Positions 36,613 through 46,537 are shown, numbered from the stretch's first letter. The stretch is DNA of 47,392 nucleotides from Dysgonomonas sp. PH5-45 (GCF_029893235.1 NZ_JARXWE010000024.1:1-47392), one strand, 5' to 3'. Numbers and translations: made by a program. Notes: generated by a model not told the origin, from the letters alone.

Positions 36613-38610
36613 CTAAAATTTACATCCTACCGAAACGTTAACAGCACGTCCGGGCATCGGATAATAGTTAATAATCTGATATTGTTTGTTTAATATATTC
36701 GTAAACGCAAGTTGGAAGGTATATTCTACCCATTTTATATTCAATTGTTTATTTAAGGCGATAGTATGGTCTGCGTATCCCGCAACTTTTTTTGAGGCTA
36801 TATTTTCGGGCGAATAGTAGCGCCGCCCCGAAAAAAGCCCGGTATATGTAACATTTACCCAAGGGTTTTCTAAGCCAAAAGAAACAGACCCCGAATGCTT
36901 TGGTGTATAAGGTATTTGGTTTTTATACCAACTATCTGTTTTTGAAGTTATATCCACAGCCTTCAGATAGCTATATGCTCCTGAAACAAGTAAAGACAAG
37001 TATTCCGTCAAAAACAAATTGGTTTTCAGAACAGCATCAATCCCCGTCATTCTTACTTTTCCTATATTGTCTGTGCGGATAAAAGATGTGGTAGGTATTA
37101 TTGATATCTTATCCTTCATATGAGCGTAATAGGCATCAACAGAAATATTTACAGACTGCATTACGTCCGACAGCCTATCGGCCCATACAAGCCCCATATT
37201 CAATTGGCGGGCTTTTTCGGGTTTCAGAATTACCCCCGACCGTTTATAGTAAACTTCAGTTATAGTAGGTATCCTAAAAATATCTTTGTAAGCAAGCCTA
37301 AAGTTCAGCCTGTTTGCATCCAAAAGGGAATAAGTGACTCCGAAAGACGGAACTATACGTTTATATTCATACTGATTGCCTGTCACTTTTATATCGTCTT
37401 TGGCATAAGAACCAAGCAAAGTAGTTATAACAGTCAATCTGTTTGCTTGATACTTACCAGATAAAGCTGTTATGCTGGTTTGCCGGCTCGGGTTACGAAG
37501 ATTGTCGTTCAGCACATTATCGTTTTTCAGCTTATTATAAACCAAATCTTCGCCCAACGAAAAAGAGAATGCTCCGTTTGGTCTATACATCAGCGTATTA
37601 GATAAGTAGTACTCGTTCTGAATGTATTTATCTGTACGTCCCAACTGGGTATGTGTATATTCGTAGCGGGCTTTGTTGTAATCGTACTTGGCATTTGCCT
37701 GATACGAAAACTTGTCGGAGAAGAAATTTTTGTATTGAACCTGGGTAAAGAAATTTTCATTCCACAATCTTTCGGTTGAATAATCGTTATACAAGGTTAT
37801 ATGACCGGGCAGTCCCCTTTCCGAATCGAAATAATATAGCTTTATATTTAGGCTCTGATTATCGCCCAATCGCCCATACAGATTAACTTCTGTACGGAGA
37901 ATATCAACATCGCTGTTTTTTCGCTTAAATGTTCCGCTTTGCGTTCCATTATCAATCTTATATTTGTACCTGCCGTCGGCACGTTGCCAATTAGCATCGG
38001 CCGAAAGAGTGAATCTGGAGTTTAACTTATAGGCAAAATTGACCGCCGGATTAAACAATCCCCACGATCCGGTTTTAACCTGCGCGCTTCCTTTATACCT
38101 TCTATCCCCGAATACAGGACTTTGCGTTTTGATGTTCAATACTCCGGCGGAAGCCTGATTCCGGGCCGACTGGAATATATCGTCCTGAACACCTATTATC
38201 ATCGTTATAGTGGAAACATTATCGAGCGAGAAGCGTCCTATATCAACCACCCCTGTTTGGGCATCGCTCACGCTAACACCATCGTAAACAACGGCTGTGT
38301 GCTGGGCATTGAATCCTCGGATGGAAACCGTTTTCATACCTCCTATCCCTCCGTAGTCTTTCACCGTAACGCCCGAAAACCGCCGTACGGCATCAGATAG
38401 CGACGCTATGCCCGTTGCCTGTATCTCTTTGCTTGTCAGTAGTTGCAACGGAGAAGTGACTGTGATACCCGTCATAGCATTACGTGTAGAGATTATCTTC
38501 ACCTCGTCTATACTTCCTTTTATACGAACAGAATCTTCACTCTGGGCATAGACAGCAACAGAGAACATGTTTAATAGAACAAAAAAGAAAAGCAGTTTTT
38601 TTAAATTCAT
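36613..38610 (-). CDS. btuB: TonB-dependent cobalamin receptor BtuB
   Basis: An outer-membrane receptor of 665 residues from the ATG at 38610. The signal is MNLKKLLFFFVLLNMFSV, followed by a plug domain (VKDYGGIGGMKTVSIRGF near 87, the typical plug strand) and a 22-stranded-barrel-like remainder ending in aromatic F (AVNVSVGCKF). No N-terminal carboxypeptidase-like domain of SusC type is present, so it is a true BtuB/CirA-size receptor. The longer frame from 38706 lies inside the riboswitch leader and is not used. It heads the btuB-btuG-btuF-like operon. Confidence 0.92.
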   Translation of the reverse strand: MNLKKLLFFFVLLNMFSVAVYAQSEDSVRIKGSIDEVKIISTRNAMTGITVTSPLQLLTSKEIQATGIASLSDAVRRFSGVTVKDYGGIGGMKTVSIRGFNAQHTAVVYDGVSVSDAQTGVVDIGRFSLDNVSTITMIIGVQDDIFQSARNQASAGVLNIKTQSPVFGDRRYKGSAQVKTGSWGLFNPAVNFAYKLNSRFTLSADANWQRADGRYKYKIDNGTQSGTFKRKNSDVDILRTEVNLYGRLGDNQSLNIKLYYFDSERGLPGHITLYNDYSTERLWNENFFTQVQYKNFFSDKFSYQANAKYDYNKARYEYTHTQLGRTDKYIQNEYYLSNTLMYRPNGAFSFSLGEDLVYNKLKNDNVLNDNLRNPSRQTSITALSGKYQANRLTVITTLLGSYAKDDIKVTGNQYEYKRIVPSFGVTYSLLDANRLNFRLAYKDIFRIPTITEVYYKRSGVILKPEKARQLNMGLVWADRLSDVMQSVNISVDAYYAHMKDKISIIPTTSFIRTDNIGKVRMTGIDAVLKTNLFLTEYLSLLVSGAYSYLKAVDITSKTDSWYKNQIPYTPKHSGSVSFGLENPWVNVTYTGLFSGRRYYSPENIASKKVAGYADHTIALNKQLNIKWVEYTFQLAFTNILNKQYQIINYYPMPGRAVNVSVGCKF

Positions 38611-38764
38611 CCTTCTTCCCGAAAAGGGTTTATACTGAAACAAATGTTCGTTTACAAAAGAGATGAAGATTTTTTTTGAGGCAAAAAATATAAGTCTTTT
38701 ATACACAAGGTAGACCTATGGTCGGTAATTGCCAGCTTTATACCCTCGAAAGCCTTCATCGTTA

Positions 38765-38955
38765 ATCGTTTGGCAGGTCTTCTGACTTACTTCATCTCCG
38801 GAACGCCCTTCCCATTCCTTTTTTTGAGGGAACAGTGGTTTTGAGTATTGTCCGTAGTTTTGGCGAAGCTTACAGCAGCGGGTCTGTTCAGGATTTGCAC
38901 CTGATTCCCTTTTCATCGCTATTTTCATGGACAGAAAATAGTGACACCAAAATCG
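38765..38955 (-). ncRNA. cobalamin riboswitch upstream of btuB
   Basis: On the minus strand, in order: GGTGTCACTATTTTC (P2/P3 start), GGGAATCAGGTGCAAATCC, ACAGACCCGCTGCTGTAAGC, CCACTG, GGGAAGGGC, and the B12 box AGTCAGAAGACCTGCC (canonical AGYCAGGAGACCTGCC). These are the conserved parts of a class I cobalamin riboswitch. The btuB ATG lies about 155 bases beyond the box, so regulation could act on translation or on termination in that leader. A short frame across the element is an artefact. Confidence 0.95.
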
Positions 38956-38958
38956 ATG

Positions 38959-38966
38959 CAAATATA
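38959..38966 (-). promoter_or_regulatory. -7 element of the btuB operon promoter (TATATTTG)
   Basis: TATATTTG on the minus strand sits just upstream of the riboswitch, so that transcription begins at its first conserved bases. Confidence 0.65.
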
Positions 38967-39044
38967 ACTATTCTATTTGTCAAAAAACAAATAAAATATT
39001 AAGGAAATAATTTTGAGAGAGTTAAAATTCCGTTCGCGTTAAAT

Positions 39045-40514
39045 TTATCGGCGTTTTCTGGTCATATCTACCCGCAAAAAGATGAACAAGAGAATCGTAA
39101 ATCCTAAAAGAGAAGAACCTCCATAACTGAAAAACGGAAGCGGAATACCAATAACAGGCGTCAAGCCTATAACCATTCCTACATTGATGGTGAGGTGAAA
39201 TAAGAATATGGAAGCCACACTGTAGCCATATACCCGCCCAAAGGCATCGCGCTGCCTTTCGGCCAGATAAAACAGCCGCAATATAAGAAACAGATAAAGC
39301 AGCAGAACCACGGCCGACCCAACAAAACCTTTTTCTTCGCCTACCGTACAGAAAATAAAATCGGTGTCTTGCTCGGGCACATATTTCAGCTTGGTTTGCG
39401 TTCCGTTCAGGAAGCCTTTTCCCGTAAACCCACCGGATCCGATTGCTATTTTCGACTGATTCACATTATAACCGGCTCCCATAAGGTCGTCTTCCATACC
39501 CAGCGAAACCTTAATACGCATCTGCTGGTGCGGTTGCATCACATCGTTAAACACGTAATTTATAGACCCCACAAACAGTAAACTACTTATAGCAAAAACA
39601 CCTACAAACAGATAACTTTTGTTCCATGTACGTATCCCCATAACAATAGCATATACCAGTAGCGCGGCAAATGCTATTATGGCAATCATGCCCCAATCCA
39701 ACGGTATAAACAGCGAAATAAGATACGACAAACCGAATATAGCGGCAGCACCTAAAAGAATATTCCTTGCCGAGGCATAATCCTTTTTGTAGGCTATTAC
39801 CAAACAGGCCGATATAAGGATAATCAGTATGATGGAAATAAATTCGCCCTGCGTTATCATCCCAACCTCGACGTCCGAAAACTTGAGACCTATAACAAAG
39901 AAAATAACAGCACACAATCCGGCTATAAGCACCATACCCGGTAAACCCTCCCTGTACAATACCAAAATAAAAGCAACGTACACTAAAGCCGAACCTGTTT
40001 CCTTCTGAAGCAGAATCAGCACCAAAGGTAAGAGAATCATACCCGAAAGTACAGCCAGGTTTTTGGGCGTCATCAGCTTAAAATTATAACTGCTCATAAA
40101 GTGAGCAATAGCCAAAGCAACGCCGAATTTAGCGAATTCGGCAGGCTGCAAACGGATAGAATCTGTTATTACAAGCCACGAGCGCGAGCCTTTTATATCT
40201 TTTGCCACAAAAATGGTGACTATCAGCAGCAATATACATATAGCATACACAAAATAGGCAAAAACATCGTAAAGGTTACTATCCAGCTTCAGCAACACAA
40301 AAGCAAGTACCGACGATATTCCTATCCAAACGAGCTGCATCCCTGCCCTACCCGACAAATCGAAGATACTCAACACATGGTCGTACTGATAGCTGGCAGC
40401 ATAAATGCTGAACCATCCACAAAAAACCATAACAAAATAAAGCGCAACAACGACCCAGTCTACACTTGCCTTTATCTTATCGTCGGGTCTTCTATATGTA
40501 TAATTGCTAATCAT
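39045..40514 (-). CDS. rodA: rod-shape peptidoglycan polymerase RodA
   Basis: A SEDS-family glycan polymerase, about 489 residues from the ATG at 40514, with about ten transmembrane segments. The family motif PLPFFSYGGSSLLGFT lies near the C-terminus, and the polymerase-loop region contains KEKGFVGSA-like sequence (VGEEKGFVGSAVVLL). It pairs with PBP2, whose gene it overlaps by eight bases, so translation is coupled. A longer frame begins at 40562, inside the PBP2 gene, but the ATG at 40514 is preferred. Part of the purH-mreBCD-mrdA-rodA operon; no clear terminator follows. Confidence 0.93.
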   Translation of the reverse strand: MISNYTYRRPDDKIKASVDWVVVALYFVMVFCGWFSIYAASYQYDHVLSIFDLSGRAGMQLVWIGISSVLAFVLLKLDSNLYDVFAYFVYAICILLLIVTIFVAKDIKGSRSWLVITDSIRLQPAEFAKFGVALAIAHFMSSYNFKLMTPKNLAVLSGMILLPLVLILLQKETGSALVYVAFILVLYREGLPGMVLIAGLCAVIFFVIGLKFSDVEVGMITQGEFISIILIILISACLVIAYKKDYASARNILLGAAAIFGLSYLISLFIPLDWGMIAIIAFAALLVYAIVMGIRTWNKSYLFVGVFAISSLLFVGSINYVFNDVMQPHQQMRIKVSLGMEDDLMGAGYNVNQSKIAIGSGGFTGKGFLNGTQTKLKYVPEQDTDFIFCTVGEEKGFVGSAVVLLLYLFLILRLFYLAERQRDAFGRVYGYSVASIFLFHLTINVGMVIGLTPVIGIPLPFFSYGGSSLLGFTILLFIFLRVDMTRKRR

Positions 40515-42384
40515 TCCTGAAACCATTTTTATAGTTATCAAACGGCGATATAAGATGAGCATTAGCCATATTGACCTCTATATGCTTATCGCTGGGCGGA
40601 ACTTCTTTTTTCAGGTATTTCTGTAACATCAACCTACCTATGGGCACAGCATACGTTGCGCCAAAACCGGCATTCTCGATGAAAACAAAGATGGCAACCT
40701 TAGGCTGATCCATAGGAGCAAAGCCCATAAAAATGGAGTGGTCTTTACCATGCGAGTTTTGGGCAGTACCTGTTTTTCCGCAAACAACAACATCCGGAAT
40801 ATTTGTTCCACGGCATGTTCCTCCGGTCACAGCCATTCGCATTCCGTTGGCTATATTCTGGTAGTAAGACCGTTCGATACCGGTAATACGTTTTTTTGTA
40901 TATAATGTGTCTAAGGACGCGCCTTTTATATTTTTCACGATATGGGGTTTATAGTAATATCCCCTGTTTGCTATCGTTGCAGCCAGATTGGCCACTTGCA
41001 AAGGCGTTGCCAGCACCTCTCCCTGCCCAATGGCAATAGATATTACGTTTTGGGCATACCATTTTTCCGTCTTAAAGTTTTTCGAGTAGTATTTGCTGTT
41101 GGGAATAAATCCCCGGTTTTCTGATGGCAAATCCACCCCCAGTCTATAGCCAAAGCCCATATCTACCAGATGGTCTTTCCAAGTATCGAATGCTTCAAGA
41201 ATGTTCAAATATTTTTTCCGGTTGTTAAGCATGGCGCTCAATCCGTAGCAAAAATACGAGTTACATGATGTTGCGATGGCCGGTTCGAGGGGTAAAGGCG
41301 AAGGGTGTCCGTGACAGGCAGGACGGCCACCACCGGCAGGATAACCATGATAACAGGGGTACGATGTAGAAGGTTGTATTATGTCCTCTTGTAAGAAAAT
41401 CAGCCCTTGCGTTGTTTTAAATGTCGATCCCGGAGGATATGTTCCTTGTATTGCCCTGTTGAAAAGTGGTTTATGCGGATTATTAGCCAACAACTGAAAG
41501 TTACTGCCAAACTCACGCCCCAGTAACAGCGAAGGGTCGTAAGTGGGAGCCGAAACCATACATAAAATCTCGCCCGTTGAAGGCTCAATCATAACAATGC
41601 TACCTCGTTTCCCTTGCATCAGGTATTCGCCATACGCCTGCAAATCGATGTCTATACCTAAAGTAATGTCTTTGCCGGATACGGGCTTCACATCATGTTT
41701 GCCATTCTCATACCGGCCTTGTATGCGTCCGCGCGCATCACGGAGCAGTATTTCCACACCTTTTTCTCCACGTAAATTTATTTCGTGCGAACGTTCTACT
41801 CCCGATTTCCCTGCATAGTCGCCCCGCGAATAATAGCTATCTTCTTCCATAGCTGTTTTGCTGACTTCGGCCACATAGCCCAACACCTGTGCAGCATTTG
41901 GATAACTATATTGCCGCAAGGCTCTTTTCTGAATATCAAAACCGGGAAATTTATATAGCTTCTCCATAAAAAGCCCATATTCCGCAAGGGTAAGCTGCGT
42001 CATGAAGGTTTGCATCGTGTACGATGAATATCCGGGATTGAGACGCCGGTCTTTGATGTCGGCAAATTTTTTAAGCAGTTGCTCTTTTGTTATATTCAGT
42101 ATATTGCAAAAGTCGAGTGTATCGAAGGGTTGCACTTCGCGCGGAATATATACAATATCGTATGTTGGTTGGTTAAATACCAACATTTTACCTTTGCGGT
42201 CGTAGATTGTGCCCCGTGCCGGATAGATTGTTTTTTTGAAAAAAGCGTTATCGTCGGCAAAGTTCTTATATTCGTTTTTTATTACTTGTAAATAGAACAG
42301 ACGGGATATGAGTATCAGCACAATAAGGCATGTTACTCCACCAATCACATATTTACGTTTTTCATAAAAATTCTTGTTTTTCAC
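40507..42384 (-). CDS. mrdA: penicillin-binding protein 2 (PBP2)
   Basis: The transpeptidase that cross-links glycan strands made by RodA during elongation. It is 625 residues long with an N-terminal transmembrane helix (VIGGVTCLIVLILIS), a pedestal domain, and a transpeptidase domain whose motifs are PPGSTFKTTQG (SxxK) near 320, SCNSYF (SxN) near 375 and CGKTGTAQN (KTG) near 540. The start is GTG and overlaps the mreD stop by four bases (GTGA). It is translationally coupled at both ends. Confidence 0.94.
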   Translation of the reverse strand: MKNKNFYEKRKYVIGGVTCLIVLILISRLFYLQVIKNEYKNFADDNAFFKKTIYPARGTIYDRKGKMLVFNQPTYDIVYIPREVQPFDTLDFCNILNITKEQLLKKFADIKDRRLNPGYSSYTMQTFMTQLTLAEYGLFMEKLYKFPGFDIQKRALRQYSYPNAAQVLGYVAEVSKTAMEEDSYYSRGDYAGKSGVERSHEINLRGEKGVEILLRDARGRIQGRYENGKHDVKPVSGKDITLGIDIDLQAYGEYLMQGKRGSIVMIEPSTGEILCMVSAPTYDPSLLLGREFGSNFQLLANNPHKPLFNRAIQGTYPPGSTFKTTQGLIFLQEDIIQPSTSYPCYHGYPAGGGRPACHGHPSPLPLEPAIATSCNSYFCYGLSAMLNNRKKYLNILEAFDTWKDHLVDMGFGYRLGVDLPSENRGFIPNSKYYSKNFKTEKWYAQNVISIAIGQGEVLATPLQVANLAATIANRGYYYKPHIVKNIKGASLDTLYTKKRITGIERSYYQNIANGMRMAVTGGTCRGTNIPDVVVCGKTGTAQNSHGKDHSIFMGFAPMDQPKVAIFVFIENAGFGATYAVPIGRLMLQKYLKKEVPPSDKHIEVNMANAHLISPFDNYKNGFRND

Positions 42385-42890
42385 ACTATTTTCTTTTTAG
42401 ACGAAAAACCTTCTATTGCTAATATCAATATACAAGTCAGGGCAGACGATAATACTATCCTCAATAAAACAATATCAATATTCTGATAAGAAAACGATTC
42501 TATCAGTAATAAAGCCACATGGTGCAGCAAAACCATAGTGACCATATATTTTGCAAAATCGAGATTGAGTAACGATAAGCTCGGAACAAACGAATCGTGA
42601 TCTTCCCTTTGGAAAAACAAGTTCTGAATACTTTGTGCAAAGAAAGCCACAAAGGTTGTAGCGGCTGCATTCACACCGGGGGTATTACAAAACACATCGA
42701 TAGTAAAACCCATTATAAAACCAAGCAAAGTTGCGTAATAGCGGTTTATACCTATCGGCAGTTTTATGATAAAATAGATATATAGAAACGGCGTAGCATA
42801 CCCCAGAAAAGAAATCTGGTTCAGCACCAATACCTGAAGCAATACAAGTATAACAAACAGGAGCGATAATTTTAAAAAGTTACTGGCCAT
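42381..42890 (-). CDS. mreD: rod-shape protein MreD
   Basis: A 169-residue integral-membrane protein with about five hydrophobic segments (FLKLSLLFVILVLLQVLVL, YLYIYFIIKLPIG, ATLLGFIMGFTIDVFC and others), which fits the MreD size and topology. It is identified mainly by position between mreC and mrdA. It overlaps mreC by one base and the GTG start of mrdA by four. The family is poorly conserved, so the name rests on synteny. Confidence 0.88.
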   Translation of the reverse strand: MASNFLKLSLLFVILVLLQVLVLNQISFLGYATPFLYIYFIIKLPIGINRYYATLLGFIMGFTIDVFCNTPGVNAAATTFVAFFAQSIQNLFFQREDHDSFVPSLSLLNLDFAKYMVTMVLLHHVALLLIESFSYQNIDIVLLRIVLSSALTCILILAIEGFSSKKKIV

Positions 42891-43747
42891 TATCTGTCGT
42901 TTGCGTTCATTGATTTTTCCAACTCAAGGCGTTCCTGCCCTTTCTTATTATCGAGTATAAATACATTCGACAGTGATGAAAAATCGGTAGCCAAACGAAC
43001 CCGCAGCGAAATAAAATTATCGTCGCTTTCTTTGTACGCTTTTTCTATTTTACCGATAATCACACCTTCCGGAAAGAAACTCGAAAATCCGCTTGTTACG
43101 ATAGTATCGCCTTTTTGCCATTTTTCGTGACGGGGAAATCCGTTTAAGTTGGCATAACGGTAATCGTTCCCCTCCCACACCAGCGTACCCGGATTGTTGG
43201 TTCCTTTTATTTTACAACTCAGCTTGTTTTTAGAGTTTAGTATAGGCTGTACGATAGAATAATTGGGCGATACCTTCACCACGATGCCAATCACCCCCAA
43301 TGGAGATACAACCCCCATTTCGGGCTTTACGCCGTGATTAGAACCTTTGTTTACGGTTATTGTATTATCAATTTTATTAACACTGTTATTCTCTACATGC
43401 GCCACAATTACATCATAATCGTAACTCCGTAGAGAATCAGCTACAAAGGGGTTTATCTTTACCGAATCGGATTGCAGTGTTGTAATATATTTTTCCATAG
43501 CCCACACCTTCTTTTGCAATTCCGAATTCTGAGCCAACAATTCTTCGTTGTCGGTTTTCAGCCCAAAATAAGAACGTACTGTTCCGGAAATAGAATAAAC
43601 CCTTCCAACAATTTCGTTAGAAGAGTTTAAATATATACTCCGTTGATATGAATTACCTTGGAAAATAAAGTAGAAGCAGATTATCTCAAGAAAAATAAAG
43701 AAAAACCATGCTCCGTTCTTTATTAGGAATGCAATCAGATTGCGCAT
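42890..43747 (-). CDS. mreC: rod-shape protein MreC
   Basis: A 285-residue protein with one N-terminal transmembrane helix (AWFFFIFLEIICFYFIF), a coiled coil from about 55 to 95 (ELLAQNSELQKKVWAMEKY) and the two beta-domain MreC core (NTITVNKGSNHGVKPEMGVV, near 125; IVTSGFSSFFPEGVIIGKI, near 215). It scaffolds the elongasome in the periplasm with MreB and MreD. It lies 36 bases after mreB. Confidence 0.93.
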   Translation of the reverse strand: MRNLIAFLIKNGAWFFFIFLEIICFYFIFQGNSYQRSIYLNSSNEIVGRVYSISGTVRSYFGLKTDNEELLAQNSELQKKVWAMEKYITTLQSDSVKINPFVADSLRSYDYDVIVAHVENNSVNKIDNTITVNKGSNHGVKPEMGVVSPLGVIGIVVKVSPNYSIVQPILNSKNKLSCKIKGTNNPGTLVWEGNDYRYANLNGFPRHEKWQKGDTIVTSGFSSFFPEGVIIGKIEKAYKESDDNFISLRVRLATDFSSLSNVFILDNKKGQERLELEKSMNANDR

Positions 43748-43783
43748 AAATCATCGTCGATTTTTTGTCTGATAAAAAAAACG

Positions 43784-44812
43784 TTATCGCATAAGGAAAC
43801 TAAACTTATCAATATTTTTCAGTGCTATCCCTGTACCTTTAGCAACAGCATGCAAGGGGTCTTCCGCCACATGGAAAGGAATACCGATGCGGTCGTAGAA
43901 ACGCTTACTAAGGCCTCTCAACAATGCACCTCCGCCTGTCAGGTATATTCCGTTCTTAACAATATCGGCATAAAGCTCCGGCGGGGTTTGCTCCAAAGCG
44001 CTAAGGATAGCCGAATCCATCTTAGAGATAGATTTATCTAAACAGTGCGCTACCTCTTGGTAGCTCACAGGCACATCCATCGGCAAGGAAGTCATTCTGT
44101 TAGGTCCATGTACAATGAACTCTTCCGGTGCTTGCTCGGTTGGCAGTTCGGTAAGGGCAGAGCCGACAGCAATTTTAATTTTCTCGGCCGTGCGTTCACC
44201 TACCTTTATATTGTGCTGACGACCCATGTATTCCTGGATATCTTCCGTCAGGTCGTCGCCCGCAATTTTTATAGACTTATTGGATACAATTCCTCCCAGC
44301 GATATAACAGCAATCTCGGTTGTACCGCCACCTATATCAACAATCATGCTTCCTTCGGGGGCTTCAACATCAAGACCGATACCCAAAGCAGCAGCCATAG
44401 GCTCGTAAATCATATAAACATCACGCCCTCCGGCATGCTCGGCCGAGTCTCTGATGGCACGGGTTTCTACCTCGGTACTACCCGAAGGGATACAAATAAC
44501 CATCCTCAAAGAAGGAGAGAACAACCGGCGTTTATTATTGTTTATCATCTTAATCATGCCCCTTATCATATGTTCGGCTGCCGTAAAGTCGGCAATCACG
44601 CCATCGCGTAAGGGTCTGATTGTACGTATATTTTCGTGAGTTTTGCCATGCATCTGACGAGCTTTTTCGCCAATAGCAATCAATTTATCGGAACGTCTTT
44701 CGAGCGCAACGATAGACGGTTCGTCCACCACAATCTTATCATTGCAAATGATGATAGTGTTGGCTGTACCTAAGTCCATCGCTATTTCTTGAGTGAAAGA
44801 GAATAAACCCAT
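43784..44812 (-). CDS. mreB: actin-like rod-shape protein MreB
   Basis: A bacterial actin of 342 residues that orients wall synthesis. ATP-binding signatures are visible: phosphate-1 loop MDLGTANTIIICND at residue 12, GGGTTEIAVISLGG near 167 and TGGGALLRGLSKRFYDR near 292. It follows purH by 48 bases without a recognisable promoter in between, so it appears co-transcribed. Length and motifs are complete. Confidence 0.97.
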   Translation of the reverse strand: MGLFSFTQEIAMDLGTANTIIICNDKIVVDEPSIVALERRSDKLIAIGEKARQMHGKTHENIRTIRPLRDGVIADFTAAEHMIRGMIKMINNNKRRLFSPSLRMVICIPSGSTEVETRAIRDSAEHAGGRDVYMIYEPMAAALGIGLDVEAPEGSMIVDIGGGTTEIAVISLGGIVSNKSIKIAGDDLTEDIQEYMGRQHNIKVGERTAEKIKIAVGSALTELPTEQAPEEFIVHGPNRMTSLPMDVPVSYQEVAHCLDKSISKMDSAILSALEQTPPELYADIVKNGIYLTGGGALLRGLSKRFYDRIGIPFHVAEDPLHAVAKGTGIALKNIDKFSFLMR

Positions 44813-44860
44813 ATTGTTCTTGATATTATTTTTGTATATGTATATTTTACTTCAGTATTG

Positions 44861-46384
44861 TTAATGCTTAAAGTGACGAACCCCTGTTGTCACCATCGAA
44901 ATGTTGTGCTCGTTACAATAATCGACCGACAACTTGTCGTTTACAGACCCTCCGGGCTGAACAACAGCTGTAACTCCTGCCTTATCGGCAATTTCCACAC
45001 AATCGGGGAACGGGAAAAACGCGTCCGATGCCATTACCGCACCTTGAAGGTCAAACTTGAATGAGTGAGCCTTCTCTATGGCCTGACGTAAAGCATCTAC
45101 ACGAGAAGTCTGCCCTGTTCCACCGGCACAGAGTTGTTTGTTCTTCACCAGAATTATGGCATTCGATTTTGTGTGCTTCACCAACTTATTTGCAAAGATA
45201 AGGTCGTCAGTTTCTCCCTTTTGCAGAGGCCGGTTTGTTACCAGTGTAAAGTCTGCCGCTGTTTGCGTACTCAAATCTTTGTCCTGAACAAGAACACCGT
45301 TAAGCAACGAGCGGAATTGCTTTGTTCCTTTTGGCGATTGTTTCTGAACAAGTATTATTCTGTTTTTCTTTTGTTGCAATACTTCAAGGGCGTCCTTGTC
45401 GTATGCCGGAGCAATTATTATTTCGAAAAATATATTATTGATTTCGGTTGCTGCGGCAATGTCAATCTTCTGGTTAGAAACAATAATACCGCCAAAAGCC
45501 GATACGGGGTCGCCCGCCAAAGCCGCAGCCCAAGCCTCGGCAACAGTACCGCGCGATGCTATTCCACAAGCATTGTTATGCTTCAAGATAGCAACCGTAG
45601 TTTCGTCAAATTCCGCAATGAGATTAATGGCCGCTTCAATATCCAACAGATTGTTGTAAGATATTTCACGTCCGTGAAGTTGGTCGAACATCTCATTGAA
45701 GTTGCCGAAAAATGCTCCACTTTGGTGAGGGTTCTCGCCATAACGCAAGGCTTTTTTGTCGTCAACAGCACAACGGAATGCCGATTGCTGGTCAGTATCG
45801 AAATAATTGAATATCGCCGAATCGTATCCCGATGAAACCGCGAACGCCTCTTTTGCAAACCATTTGCGATCGGCCAAATCAGACTCGCCATTTTTCTCCT
45901 TCAACAGTTTTGCCAAAGGTTGGTACTGATTTTTAGAAGCCACAATAATGACATCGTTAAAGTTCTTGGCAGCCGCTCTGATAAGCGAAATACCGCCTAT
46001 ATCAATCTTTTCGATAATATCTTCGTCGGACGCACCCGAAGCAACCGTATCTTCGAAAGGATACAGGTCTACAATAACAAGGTCTATTTCGGGGATTTCA
46101 TACGTTTTTATCTGTTCGTTATCTTCCGCCAATTCCCTGCGGCACAATATACCTCCAAATACTTTGGGATGAAGGGTTTTTACCCTGCCGCCCAAAATAG
46201 AAGGATAGCCGGTTAAATCTTCCACAGCATCGCACTCAAAACCTAAAGATTCTATAAAACTCCTTGTCCCGCCTGTCGATACGAAACGGACTCCAAGACT
46301 ATTTAAGTTTTTTAAAATTTCATCCAATCCATCTTTATGATAAACTGATACTAACGCTGTTTTGATTCTTTTTTGTGACGACAT
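44861..46384 (-). CDS. purH: bifunctional AICAR formyltransferase/IMP cyclohydrolase
   Basis: Catalyses the last two steps of IMP synthesis. The 507-residue protein begins with the IMP-cyclohydrolase (MGS-like) domain (TALVSVYHKDGLDEILKNL, FVSTGGTRSFIESLG) and continues with the AICARFT domain, including ALRYGENPHQSGAFFG near 214, ILKHNNACGIASRG near 262 and DAFFPFPDCVEIADKAGV near 447. It heads the transcript that continues into mreBCD. The -7 element at 46418-46425 is the apparent promoter. Confidence 0.97.
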   Translation of the reverse strand: MSSQKRIKTALVSVYHKDGLDEILKNLNSLGVRFVSTGGTRSFIESLGFECDAVEDLTGYPSILGGRVKTLHPKVFGGILCRRELAEDNEQIKTYEIPEIDLVIVDLYPFEDTVASGASDEDIIEKIDIGGISLIRAAAKNFNDVIIVASKNQYQPLAKLLKEKNGESDLADRKWFAKEAFAVSSGYDSAIFNYFDTDQQSAFRCAVDDKKALRYGENPHQSGAFFGNFNEMFDQLHGREISYNNLLDIEAAINLIAEFDETTVAILKHNNACGIASRGTVAEAWAAALAGDPVSAFGGIIVSNQKIDIAAATEINNIFFEIIIAPAYDKDALEVLQQKKNRIILVQKQSPKGTKQFRSLLNGVLVQDKDLSTQTAADFTLVTNRPLQKGETDDLIFANKLVKHTKSNAIILVKNKQLCAGGTGQTSRVDALRQAIEKAHSFKFDLQGAVMASDAFFPFPDCVEIADKAGVTAVVQPGGSVNDKLSVDYCNEHNISMVTTGVRHFKH

Positions 46385-46417
46385 ACTTTAATTTTATTCT
46401 TAACTTTTTCAAGTTGA

Positions 46418-46425
46418 CAAAGATA
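46418..46425 (-). promoter_or_regulatory. -7 element of purH promoter (TATCTTTG)
   Basis: TATCTTTG on the minus strand, 33 bases upstream of the purH ATG. Confidence 0.6.
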
Positions 46426-46537
46426 TAAAATCTAATCTTTATTCCGTATGCCGAATCCTAAAAGATTTTACTAAAAACCTATAACCCGTAGTGTATTTAG
46501 GCAATCCATACTTTTAAATTGTTAATATTATTGTTAT

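Noticed and set aside
38611-38706. 32-residue N-terminal extension of BtuB
   Set aside because: It precedes a normal signal peptide that starts at 38610 and shows no features of its own.
38716-38961. 81-codon minus-strand frame upstream of btuB
   Set aside because: It lies on the cobalamin riboswitch, whose conserved bases explain the sequence.
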